In this document: piece after piece, positions 9,752 through 16,017 of the stretch
Position numbering within the stretch: the first letter of the stretch is position 1
Layout of the letters: the number at the start of each line of letters is the position of its first letter
NCBI GenBank assembly: GCA_964421245.1
Contig: CAYQVW010000008.1
Span: forward strand, 1 to 64,000
Length of the DNA stretch: 64,000 nucleotides
Direction: 5' to 3'
Source of the DNA: CAYQVW01 sp964421245
GTDB lineage: Bacteria; Margulisbacteria; WOR-1; XYC2-FULL-46-14
Notes under the pieces: model-generated
The model's database searches: none
Told to the model about the DNA's origin: nothing
What the model saw: the letters and a program-made list of their open reading frames with translations, nothing else
Translations under genes and position numbers: made by a program

Positions 9752-10035
9752 CTAGTCCCAACTTAATGGGAGCACGGCACGACGCCGATTATTGTCACAG
9801 AGGGCCAGTAGTGATTATGGCACATGTCTGACACATGTCAAGCATTTTGATATTCATATATATATCGTAGTAGTTTATGAGAAATTGCATGTAATATTTA
9901 GTTTTATGAAATTTTCCCACTCCCCATATCCCTCTGTCAATAAGGCCTAACATCCACCACTTGCATTATAATTGCTTGTTTTTTGTCCTTTTGAAGCGTA
10001 AAATTGTCACAGATTTACTAAAAGGAGGGATTTGT
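9752..10035. other. Intergenic region with short palindromes
   Basis: No gene is visible before ATG 10036. The stretch holds a TCCCA/TGGGA hairpin just after the DUF3800 stop, a GC-rich GGCACGACGCCG patch, a direct repeat of CACATGTC (9821-9828 and 9832-9839), an ATGAAATTTTCCC box near 9905 followed by CCCTCTGTCAA, and a promoter at 9976-10004. The TGAAATTTTCCC and CTCTGTCAA pair recurs after each of the next two genes. Confidence 0.55.
9976..10004 (+). promoter_or_regulatory. Promoter of the AATTGCTTGTTTTTT family, copy 2
   Basis: TTGTTT (9976-9981), 17 bases, TAAAAT (9999-10004), with the same AATTGCTTGTTTTTT context as copies at 8825 and 10561. It precedes the small gene at 10036, which has a strong AAAGGAGGG ribosome binding site (10021-10029). 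Confidence 0.6.
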
Positions 10036-10305
10036 ATGGTAGAAGATGAATTAAATCCACAAAAAGTAGCCTATTTAGAAGATAAAGGATTTAATTATTT
10101 GAATAACAAAAATGTTTGGGTTTGTAAATATGGTGCAATGAGTCGCAAATATTTAATAAATCATAAACTAAATGAAGTTAAAGGAGATATCGATAAGGCT
10201 ATAAATGACTATGGAAAGATTGAAGCTCCAATATTTTTTTATTTATTTAATGATGATGCAGTCAAGACAATAAGGAAAATTATTTCTAATTATCAGAAAC
10301 ATTAA
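10036..10305 (+). CDS. Small hypothetical protein, 89 residues
   Basis: Start chosen at ATG 10036, which lies 6 bases after AAAGGAGGG; the longer frame from 9961 would run through the promoter. The protein begins VEDELNPQKVAYLEDKGF, is rich in lysine and asparagine, has no signal peptide or membrane span, and ends in KTIRKIISNYQKH. I do not recognise a family. It has its own promoter upstream and a clear terminator downstream, so it is a single-gene transcription unit inside the repeat-rich stretch. Confidence 0.7.
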   Translation: MVEDELNPQKVAYLEDKGFNYLNNKNVWVCKYGAMSRKYLINHKLNEVKGDIDKAINDYGKIEAPIFFYLFNDDAVKTIRKIISNYQKH

Positions 10306-10314
10306 TATTTTCTT

Positions 10315-10348
10315 AAGAGATTGTGAAATTTTTCCCAATCTCTTTTTT
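10315..10348 (+). terminator. Intrinsic terminator
   Basis: Perfect 9-bp stem AAGAGATTG (10315-10323) / CAATCTCTT (10336-10344) with the loop TGAAATTTTTCC and a T run. It closes the 89-residue gene. The loop carries the TGAAATTTTCC word that elsewhere acts as a candidate -35 box. Confidence 0.8.
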
Positions 10349-10382
10349 CCGAACCCATCCCACCTCCTCTGTCAAATCGTCT

Positions 10383-10484
10383 TTCGGTTTCGTTAACGAT
10401 AGTATGAAACGGTATTCGGTAACGTCAATGGCTAAAAACGAAAACGTTTGATGTTACGTTCTATCGTTACCGAAAACGATTAAC
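10383..10484. repeat. TTTCG-TAACGATAG palindromic repeat, copy 1
   Basis: Left arm TCGGTTTCGTTAACGATAG (10384 on) pairs imperfectly with the right arm CTATCGTTACCGAAAACGA (ending near 10480). Between them lies a second CGGTATTCGGTAACG / CGAAAACG pair. The same unit is at 10941-11036 and in shortened form at 15882-15932, each time just after a plus-strand gene. Confidence 0.75.
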
Positions 10485-10497
10485 TGTTTTTCATTGT

Positions 10498-10529
10498 AGT
10501 ATATACTTAGTACATACTAAGTATATACT
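10498..10529. repeat. Perfect 15-bp inverted repeat, possible operator
   Basis: AGTATATACTTAGTA (10498-10512), CA, TACTAAGTATATACT (10515-10529). An additional half site CGTATATACT follows at 10531, and a further AGTATATACT lies at 11066. It is about 30 bp upstream of the promoter at 10561, a position suited to a transcription regulator. Confidence 0.6.
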
Positions 10530-10560
10530 TCGTATATACTATTGCTAAAACTGCAATTGC

Positions 10561-10589
10561 TTGTCTTTTCTTTTAATAAGGCGTAAAAT
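10561..10589 (+). promoter_or_regulatory. Promoter of the AATTGCTTGTTTTTT family, copy 3
   Basis: TTGTCT (10561-10566), 17 bases, TAAAAT (10584-10589). Only 8 bases separate the -10 box from ATG 10598, so the transcript should begin at or next to the start codon. Confidence 0.65.
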
Positions 10590-10597
10590 TTGACTAA

Positions 10598-10888
10598 ATG
10601 AAAAAGAAGCTAATCATCATAATTGTTCTGCTTCTAATGAGCTCTGCTTGCTTTGCCAATCCAAAGGTTTGGCTAGATAGTCATTCCGATAAGATTGCAC
10701 ATGCTTTTGCGGGTGGTTTTACCGCCGGAGTCTCTTTAAAGCACGGTGCCGATCCGGTCAGCATGGTTCTTAATGCTACGATTATTGGTGGCTTAAGAGA
10801 GGCCTTTGACTATAAGTATGCCAATAAATGGGACAATTGGGACTGGTTTGCCACAATACTTGGTGGGGTTATTTTCGTAATATTGTAG
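10598..10888 (+). CDS. Exported YfiM-like (DUF2279-type) small protein
   Basis: 96 residues. A clear signal peptide (MKKKLIIIIVLLLMSSACFA) is followed by SDKIAHAFAGGFTAG, GGLREAFDY and WDWFATILGG, the DK-H, KE/RE-D and D-G pattern of YfiM/DUF2279-type proteins. The cysteine at 18 is followed by FAN, so both signal peptidase cleavage and lipidation are conceivable. No ribosome binding site is visible and the promoter abuts the ATG, pointing to leaderless translation. Function unknown. Confidence 0.75.
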   Translation: MKKKLIIIIVLLLMSSACFANPKVWLDSHSDKIAHAFAGGFTAGVSLKHGADPVSMVLNATIIGGLREAFDYKYANKWDNWDWFATILGGVIFVIL

Positions 10889-10940
10889 ATTGTGAAATCT
10901 TCCCCCCATCCCTTTTCCCCATCCCTCTGTCAAATCGTTG

Positions 10941-11036
10941 TTCGGTTTCGTTAACGATTGTACGTATCGGTATTCGGTAACGTCAATGGCCGAAAACGAA
11001 AAAGGTTACGTTCTATCGTTACCGAAAACGATTAAC
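10941..11036. repeat. TTTCG-TAACGATAG palindromic repeat, copy 2
   Basis: Starts TTCGGTTTCGTTAACGATTG and ends CGTTACCGAAAACGATTAAC, with the internal CGGTATTCGGTAACGTCAAT identical to copy 1. The preceding CTCTGTCAAATCGT is also shared with copy 1, so the repeated block is longer than the palindrome. Confidence 0.75.
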
Positions 11037-11082
11037 ACTTCCCACCTCCTCCTAAACTTCCCGTAGTATATACTTTGCTGAA

Positions 11083-11199
11083 ACTTCAAACATCAAACTT
11101 CAAGATCCAAAATAAATCCCAACTTAGAACTTCCAAATCCAAAAATGTTTTGATGTTTGGATTTATTTTGAGGTTAGAAGTTTGGATTTTGATGTTAAT
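11083..11199. repeat. Long imperfect palindrome of short words
   Basis: Left words AACATCAAACTTCAAGATCC, AAAATAAATCC and AACTTCCAAATCCAAA are mirrored by TTTGGATTTATTTTGAGG, TTAGAAGTTTGGATTTTGAT. Such degenerate arrays of short AC/T-rich words in opposed orientation also flank the S23 genes in this window, with other words. Confidence 0.65.
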
Positions 11200-11278
11200 G
11201 GATGGTAGTACATATACTATCACAAAAACTGTTTATGAGGCTAAACATCCGCATAGAGACCTAATTCACAAAAAATAG

Positions 11279-11307
11279 TGAAATTAATTGTCCCATTCTT
11301 AGATATA
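11279..11307 (+). promoter_or_regulatory. Sigma-28-like promoter, site 2
   Basis: TGAAATT (11279-11285), 15 bases, AGATATA (11301-11307). The ATG of the next gene is 7 bases further, so the transcript would be leaderless. TCCCATT (11291-11297) can pair with AATGGGA (11313-11319) across the start codon. Confidence 0.45.
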
Positions 11308-11313
11308 TAACTA

Positions 11314-12426
11314 ATGGGAGCTACAACTGCAAATATAGGGCATCTGCCGGCAAGAGTTGCCGGAATAATGAAAAAGGACGGACTGGAACAACATTGCCCG
11401 GATCCGCTTATTTCACAGGAAACCAAGATATCCTCAGCCACTGGATTGCACGCAAGAGTGAATGAATTTTATAAAGCAGAAATACTTGCTGCAAGAACAA
11501 GAGTAGGCTTGCCATCGGCAGACCTGGTTGTGCTGGATCTTGCCCCAAACAGTTTTGGTGATTTTCCTCTATCCGAATTACTCGAAGATAATTACGTTAT
11601 AGGTGCCGATATTAATGCTGTTGCAATGGAGAATGCTAAAACCGGCCTCTCTGAAGAAAAACAAGAACACCTCACTCTTTTACAGGTAGATGCTTCCCTG
11701 GCTGCAAACGAAATAATTCAGAGTGTGCGGGATATGTTTTTTGAATATCCGACCTTAACAGACGGTTTGTTTTGGGAATTATATAACAGGATGGAAGAGA
11801 TGGCGTTTTCCCGCAGGCTTCCTTTTGTCGATAACAGTATCAATATGGTAGTTGCAATAAGTGCATTTTCATCTTTTGTTGTTGAGGCAATTAACGCAAT
11901 AATTCCAGGGATTATGTGGGGGAAGTATGGAAAGAAGCCTTCTTATGATTTTTTGTCCGAACAAATAACTTTTCATGGAAGAAAATTGATGAGGGGTGAG
12001 CTAATAAATAGAGCTTCCAATAGACTGTATCATCGTGTAGTCAAACATCAGCTTCGAGAAATAAGGCGAGTGCTTGATAATGAGGGGGCGGCTTTTCTTT
12101 GCGACCATGCCGTGGTTATTCCCCGTGATAATTTCGATGGTAGTTTTACTTTATACTCAAGAGATATGATTTCTCCTTCTGACCAGTATCTAACAGATAT
12201 TGGAGTAAGATTCTGTTCAGGTCGGACGGATTTTCGTGTTGCAACTAGAGCAGAAGACGTCAGTGTAATAGGACAGGATAGTTTGCATGCGATTGCTCGT
12301 GGTGTAACTGGGTTTAAAACTGTTGATGAGTTCTATTTCTGGAGTGTTAACAGTTTAGGCCATTATTGGATGGACGTTCCGGCTGTCTATAGATTAGAAA
12401 CAGGCTTATTGTTACAAAAAGCTTAA
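11314..12426 (+). CDS. Class I SAM-dependent methyltransferase-like protein
   Basis: 370 residues. LVVLDLAPNSFGD (about 71-83) looks like motif I and VIGADINAVAMENAK (95-109) like the end of strand 2 with D99, after which TLLQVDASL resembles motif III. The rest (EIRRVLDNEGAAFLCDHAV, like the post-strand-4 region) supports a methyltransferase fold. Substrate unknown. No ribosome binding site; the start ATG sits inside a potential hairpin and right behind a sigma-28-like promoter. The start could be later, but no better candidate has a ribosome binding site. Confidence 0.65.
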   Translation: MGATTANIGHLPARVAGIMKKDGLEQHCPDPLISQETKISSATGLHARVNEFYKAEILAARTRVGLPSADLVVLDLAPNSFGDFPLSELLEDNYVIGADINAVAMENAKTGLSEEKQEHLTLLQVDASLAANEIIQSVRDMFFEYPTLTDGLFWELYNRMEEMAFSRRLPFVDNSINMVVAISAFSSFVVEAINAIIPGIMWGKYGKKPSYDFLSEQITFHGRKLMRGELINRASNRLYHRVVKHQLREIRRVLDNEGAAFLCDHAVVIPRDNFDGSFTLYSRDMISPSDQYLTDIGVRFCSGRTDFRVATRAEDVSVIGQDSLHAIARGVTGFKTVDEFYFWSVNSLGHYWMDVPAVYRLETGLLLQKA

Positions 12427-12439
12427 TTTTATACTTGCC

Positions 12440-12493
12440 TTTCGTTTCCCTCCTACGCCCTTCGGGCTCCGGCGGGTAAGCCCACTTCACAAC
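12440..12493 (-). repeat. Dispersed repeat GTGGGCTTRCCC...GGAGGG, copy 2
   Basis: On the minus strand it reads GTGGGCTTACCCGCCGGAGC, then CCGAAGGGCGTAGGAGGG, matching the ends of the copy at 8783-8820. It lies between the convergent genes ending at 12426 and 12527 and has an internal GCCCTTCGGGC hairpin. Confidence 0.6.
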
Positions 12494-12526
12494 CGCCTCC
12501 GCATTAAGTTATAATCAATCTTGGGT

Positions 12527-13204
12527 TTAATCAATCCTAAAAGTAATTCCAAAAGTTACATTTGATGTAGAACCTTTGAAGACTGTAGAAGAATCTGTTC
12601 CGTCTATTTCTCCACTAACCGGAACATTTATTATCCCTGGAGCATATGAGAGATCAAAAATAAGACTGTTCCAGATCCTCCTTATCTCTATTGGGAGGGA
12701 TATAATGTAACCACTACCACTAAAAGAAGAGGACTTGTCGGTATAACTGCTATCATCATAAAGCCTGTCGGAACTTTTACTAATGTTTATCTGATCATAC
12801 CTGATCCCTATATTTGATTCGATAAATTTGTTTTTGCCAAGATCGGGTAGATAAATAAACTCAAAAAATATCATCGAAATGTTTATTTGCGAAGTTACGG
12901 TGTTTGATCCGCCAAAGAACGATGGGTTGCGCATGCTCCAGCCATGAGACCCGCTGCCAGTTCCTATTGAATATTTGAATCTATTTCGAAATGGGAAAGT
13001 AATCTTAAATTCTGCTCCACTTGGTGCCGCATTTTCTGGTTCGTATTCTACTAACTTGCCGGTATTTGGGAAACCCAGATAGAGGGTTTTAAAAGAGAGA
13101 TCTATTTTTTTATGACCATCTACAAAATAGCTTCCTTCTTCTGCAAAAGCGCAGTTTGCAAATAGTATTGTGAGTATTATAAGTATTAATATTGCTTTGT
13201 TCAT
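12527..13204 (-). CDS. Probable outer-membrane beta-barrel protein
   Basis: 225 residues with a signal peptide (MNKAILILIILTILFANCAFA) and then alternating polar/hydrophobic strands rich in glycine, serine and aromatics (FRNRFKYSIGTGSGSHGW, FIESNIGIRYDQINI, SFSGSGYIISLPIEI), ending in VTFGITFRID. This is the look of a small beta-barrel of 8-10 strands, but no family is recognised. Preceded by a sigma-28-like promoter that is divergent from the one serving the gene at 13307. Moderately confident in location, low in function. Confidence 0.65.
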   Translation of the reverse strand: MNKAILILIILTILFANCAFAEEGSYFVDGHKKIDLSFKTLYLGFPNTGKLVEYEPENAAPSGAEFKITFPFRNRFKYSIGTGSGSHGWSMRNPSFFGGSNTVTSQINISMIFFEFIYLPDLGKNKFIESNIGIRYDQINISKSSDRLYDDSSYTDKSSSFSGSGYIISLPIEIRRIWNSLIFDLSYAPGIINVPVSGEIDGTDSSTVFKGSTSNVTFGITFRID

Positions 13205-13216
13205 TGGCTCTACTAT

Positions 13217-13245
13217 ATTATCGTTAGTTTAGCAGAAAAATTTCA
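13217..13245 (-). promoter_or_regulatory. Sigma-28-like promoter, site 3
   Basis: Minus strand: TGAAATT (13245-13239), 15 bases, CGATAAT (13223-13217). This is a full match to the family consensus, 13 bases before the ATG at 13204. Confidence 0.6.
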
Positions 13246-13272
13246 CAATTTTGGGGGGTTCTCAAAAAACAG

Positions 13273-13301
13273 TGAAATTTTTTAGTTTACTATACGAAGA
13301 A
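13273..13301 (+). promoter_or_regulatory. Sigma-28-like promoter, site 4
   Basis: TGAAATT (13273-13279), 15 bases, CGAAGAA (13295-13301), divergent from site 3 and ending 5 bases before ATG 13307. No ribosome binding site lies between, so the mRNA would be leaderless. Confidence 0.5.
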
Positions 13302-13306
13302 ACTGT

Positions 13307-14086
13307 ATGGTTACAATTACACCAAAAGTAGCATCTAGGATAAAAGTTGTTGATGGCAGAGATGATACGAACGTTTTGGTCAATATTGCTGAAAGTAATT
13401 ATCAAGCAAAATTTGCCAAGACCTCTTCTAATGGAGTGGATATTTATCATGTGCGCGATCGAGATTGTTTCTCTGCAGAACAGCATTATCTTACCAATGG
13501 CAAAGAGATCTTTGTTCTTGTTGATAGCATTGAATCATTTGTAAAACAGGGGATTCGGCCTGCTTTGGATGGTTGTCTGCAGATAGATCTGGGGAATCTT
13601 CCTTCTCCTCGCGATATGGAAGAGGGCCAATTATCAAAGCTGCTCCTCTTTAAGCAATTTGGGCATATGAGTCCTAGTCAAATAGCAAATAAATTTACTC
13701 GTTTTGTAGAAGAGAGCGCAGCGGCTCATAAAATGTATTCTGGGTTGGAGAATGCGCTGGCAAGAAATATGCTGGTCTACCTGCGGCTTTTTAGTAATCG
13801 AACCTGTCCTTTTCTGGTTCTTATTTTTCTAATTACAGAAATTGGTAAAAATAAAGATACACCAGAAGCTAAACAGGCACTAAAAATATTATTGAGCTTG
13901 TCTCTGGAGAAGAAACAGATAAAGGAGCTTGGATTTGCCGGTGAAAGAATTTTTGAAACAGCATGGACACTTGAAGCCCTTATTATGCCACTAAGGACGA
14001 TTGCACTTGAGACGATAAGGAGGGGTGGTCCGCTTCAATCTGATCTGGCAGCAATTTCCCAAATGTTCGCTTCATTTAAAACTTAG
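13307..14086 (+). CDS. Hypothetical protein, 259 residues
   Basis: No signal peptide. The N-terminal 90 residues are mixed alpha/beta (RIKVVDGRDDTNVLVNIAES, KEIFVLVDSIESFV); the rest is helical with one moderately hydrophobic stretch (NRTCPFLVLIFLITEIG, about 165-180). I recognise no family. It is read divergently from the barrel-like gene through paired sigma-28-like promoters, and its 3' end overlaps the opposing gene at 14083 by 4 bases, all of which suggests membership in the same regulon. Confidence 0.7.
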   Translation: MVTITPKVASRIKVVDGRDDTNVLVNIAESNYQAKFAKTSSNGVDIYHVRDRDCFSAEQHYLTNGKEIFVLVDSIESFVKQGIRPALDGCLQIDLGNLPSPRDMEEGQLSKLLLFKQFGHMSPSQIANKFTRFVEESAAAHKMYSGLENALARNMLVYLRLFSNRTCPFLVLIFLITEIGKNKDTPEAKQALKILLSLSLEKKQIKELGFAGERIFETAWTLEALIMPLRTIALETIRRGGPLQSDLAAISQMFASFKT

Positions 14087-14676
14087 GTTTTATACTGAAT
14101 ATATCTAACTGGTCCCTCTCGTGTTTCAGCCCGCAAATATGCCTCTATTTCTTCATCAGAAGTTGTCATAGAAATTCCGTGCTCAATTCTAAGCCTTGTT
14201 AAAGATGTTGGTCTGCCCAAATAAGCCTTTAGCTCTGAGCCAACTTCATGCAGACTTACCATCCAGCCGCTGATATCTATTCCGGCTACTTCTAATGGTT
14301 GTATAATTATTCCGGCATCACGAGCGTAGGAATGACAATAAGATGGGGGAGGTTTTTCATAAATTAACCGGACTGCTTCTATTTCAATCCTGACATCAGC
14401 CAGTTCTTTTGGGACCGGTTGTCCTGCCCGTCCAAAAGCTCTAATCACCAGAGGAAAACGCCCTAATTTCATATCTCCGTTACTCATAGCATTACCTAAA
14501 AAGGCGTCCATTGCTCCACACATATAGGCTGTGTAGTGCAGTTCACTTCTTCGTATTTCGGTCATGATTTGACGTAATGCCTTGGTGGGAATCGCTCTGC
14601 TGCTGTCGTAACCACTATCTCTTAATGTGGTATATCTTGTATTCAATGGATTTATGGACCGCATACAGGCTTTCAT
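14083..14676 (-). CDS. Hypothetical protein, 197 residues
   Basis: A soluble protein with no family that I recognise. It is helical at the start (TKALRQIMTEIRRSELHYTAYMCGAMDAF) and ends TREGPVRYIQYKT. ATG 14676 is 5 bases after a sigma-28-like -10 box and has no ribosome binding site. A later Met (codon 5, MRSINPL) is an alternative. Sits just downstream of the small membrane-protein gene on the same strand but has its own promoter, whose -35 box overlaps that gene's stop codon. Confidence 0.65.
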   Translation of the reverse strand: MKACMRSINPLNTRYTTLRDSGYDSSRAIPTKALRQIMTEIRRSELHYTAYMCGAMDAFLGNAMSNGDMKLGRFPLVIRAFGRAGQPVPKELADVRIEIEAVRLIYEKPPPSYCHSYARDAGIIIQPLEVAGIDISGWMVSLHEVGSELKAYLGRPTSLTRLRIEHGISMTTSDEEIEAYLRAETREGPVRYIQYKT

Positions 14677-14681
14677 GAATT

Positions 14682-14710
14682 GTTATCGTCTGTTCTTTAA
14701 GAAAATTTCA
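14682..14710 (-). promoter_or_regulatory. Sigma-28-like promoter, site 5
   Basis: Minus strand: TGAAATT (14710-14704), 15 bases, CGATAAC (14688-14682), preceded by GA so that the -10 region reads GACGATAA. The TGA of the upstream gene is part of the -35 box. Confidence 0.55.
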
Positions 14711-14953
14711 CTTCACTTGTTTTAACATCTCATCTATCTGATCCATTTGTGCCAAGAGTTGATTCATGAGATTTGATAAGAAAAAATATATACTAATTGT
14801 AAATAAAAGGACAATAATTGTTAGTGTGATCTTTTGTCCATTGCTGAAGTTAGGGCTCTTGTAAAGCAGAGGCAGAGCAAGGGGACCAAGAACGAAAAAT
14901 AATAGAATAATAACCGCGGGGATACTATAGTACCAGGATGATTTGTTTGTCAT
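14708..14953 (-). CDS. Small two-span membrane protein
   Basis: 81 residues. Two hydrophobic helices (about 9-30, SIPAVIILLFFVLGPLALPL, and 43-62, ITLTIIVLLFTISIYFFL) are followed by an amphipathic tail NQLLAQMDQIDEMLKQVK that looks like a short coiled coil. No family recognised. Divergent from the SPFH gene at 15025; the two could form a membrane unit, but that is only suggested by proximity. Confidence 0.7.
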   Translation of the reverse strand: MTNKSSWYYSIPAVIILLFFVLGPLALPLLYKSPNFSNGQKITLTIIVLLFTISIYFFLSNLMNQLLAQMDQIDEMLKQVK

Positions 14954-15024
14954 GAGATATATTATACAACTGATTTCTATGTTAAAATAGCAAAAAGATA
15001 CTAAAATTATTAGGAGGATTCACT

Positions 15025-15879
15025 ATGTCTTTATATTATATTGTTGTCTTCGCGGCGGTTTTGCTTTATTACTCTGTCAAAATTATTCGTCCAGTTGAGA
15101 AGGGAGTTATAGAGACTCTTGGAAAATTTACTAAAACTGCTGAAGCAGGACTTCATTTTCTTATCCCAATAATTCAACGTATTTATAAAATAAATGTTAC
15201 CGAGCAGCGGGTAGATATTGAACCTCAGTCGATTATTACAAAGGATAAATTAAATGCAGAAGTAGACGGAGTAGTCTATTATAAAGTGGTCGACCCTAAA
15301 AAGTCGATCTATAATGTTAATCGTTTTTATTCTGCTGTTCCGTCGTTAGCCAAAACAACCCTGCGTGCGGTGATTGGTAAGATGACTCTGACCGAAGCAA
15401 ACGAAAATAGAGATAAAATTAATACAGAAGTTGAAAATATTCTTGATAAACAGACCGATCCGTGGGGAATATCTGTTATTCGAGTTGAATTGCAAAGAAT
15501 TGAGCCTCCACCGGATGTTCAGGCTGCTATGAACAACGTTGTTAAGGCAGAGAATGAAAAAATCGCAGCACTAGATATTGCAACCGCCAGAGAGACGACT
15601 GCCGATGGAGATCGTAGGGCAGAAGTTAAGCAGGCAGAGGGACATGCTCAGGCGATTAGACTAAAAGCAACGGCAGAAGCGGAAGCGATTAAATTAGTAA
15701 ACGAATCAGCGGAAAAATATTTCAAAGGCAATGCTCAATTATTAAAACGTCTTGAGACAGTAGCTACTTCTCTAAAAAATAATGCAAAGATTGTTGTTCC
15801 GGCCAATGCAGATTTGGTAAACGTAGTTGGTGATATGGCTGGTGGCGTTCTGCCGATTGTTAGGAAGAATGGAGAATAG
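15025..15879 (+). CDS. SPFH/Band 7 membrane protein (stomatin/QmcA-like)
   Basis: 284 residues. One N-terminal membrane helix (about 3-18), then the Band 7 core beginning RPVEKGVIETLGKF, through AGLHFLIP, QRVDIEPQSIITKD, DGVVYYKVVDPKKS and the WGISVIRVELQRIEPPPDVQAAM segment, and a charged coiled-coil tail (AEVKQAEGHAQAIRLKATAEAEA). The arrangement is that of prokaryotic stomatin-like scaffolds, length normal. Ribosome binding site TTAGGAGG before ATG. No NfeD partner gene is adjacent. Confidence 0.92.
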   Translation: MSLYYIVVFAAVLLYYSVKIIRPVEKGVIETLGKFTKTAEAGLHFLIPIIQRIYKINVTEQRVDIEPQSIITKDKLNAEVDGVVYYKVVDPKKSIYNVNRFYSAVPSLAKTTLRAVIGKMTLTEANENRDKINTEVENILDKQTDPWGISVIRVELQRIEPPPDVQAAMNNVVKAENEKIAALDIATARETTADGDRRAEVKQAEGHAQAIRLKATAEAEAIKLVNESAEKYFKGNAQLLKRLETVATSLKNNAKIVVPANADLVNVVGDMAGGVLPIVRKNGE

Positions 15880-15881
15880 GT

Positions 15882-15932
15882 TTTCGGTTTCGTCAACGAT
15901 TGAATGAACTATCGTGATCGACAACGATTAAC
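15882..15932. repeat. TTTCG-TAACGATAG palindromic repeat, short copy 3
   Basis: TTTCGGTTTCGTCAACGATT at the left and ATCGTGATCGACAACGATTA at the right; the internal unit of copies 1 and 2 is missing. It follows the SPFH stop codon directly. Confidence 0.6.
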
Positions 15933-15950
15933 GATCCCCCCAAAATAGAC

Positions 15951-16000
15951 TGAAATTTTCTATTTTCTTATCCGAAATAATTCCATACAAGTCCGATAAT
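15951..16000 (+). promoter_or_regulatory. Sigma-28-like promoter, site 6 (overlapping pair)
   Basis: TGAAATT (15951-15957), 15 bases, CGAAATA (15973-15979). The GAAA inside this -10 box is itself 14 bases before TCCGATAA (15993-16000), an even better -10 match, so two overlapping promoters are possible. AGGAGG then precedes ATG 16018. Confidence 0.55.
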
Positions 16001-16017
16001 AATAGGAGGATATCAAA

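Larger units (their letters stand above)
10889..11313. other. Intergenic repeat-rich region
   Basis: No convincing gene. It contains GTGAAATCTTCCCCCC and CCCTCTGTCAAATCGT (the same 3' pair as after the previous gene), palindrome copy 2 (10941-11036), a half site AGTATATACT (11066), a long imperfect palindrome (11083-11199) and a sigma-28-like promoter (11279-11307). A 67-codon frame at 11075-11278 lies inside the palindrome and is not credible. Confidence 0.6.

Noticed and set aside
9899..9945. TGAAATTTTCCC boxes at 9905, 10322 and 10891 as further sigma-28-like promoters
   Set aside because: No CGATAAT-like box lies 14-17 bases downstream; at 10322 the box is the loop of a terminator.
9961..10035. 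Longer start for the small gene at 10036
   Set aside because: The extra codons run through the promoter boxes, and a strong ribosome binding site fits ATG 10036.
11075..11278. A 67-codon frame
   Set aside because: It is produced by a long imperfect palindrome of short words and has no ribosome binding site or protein-like composition.
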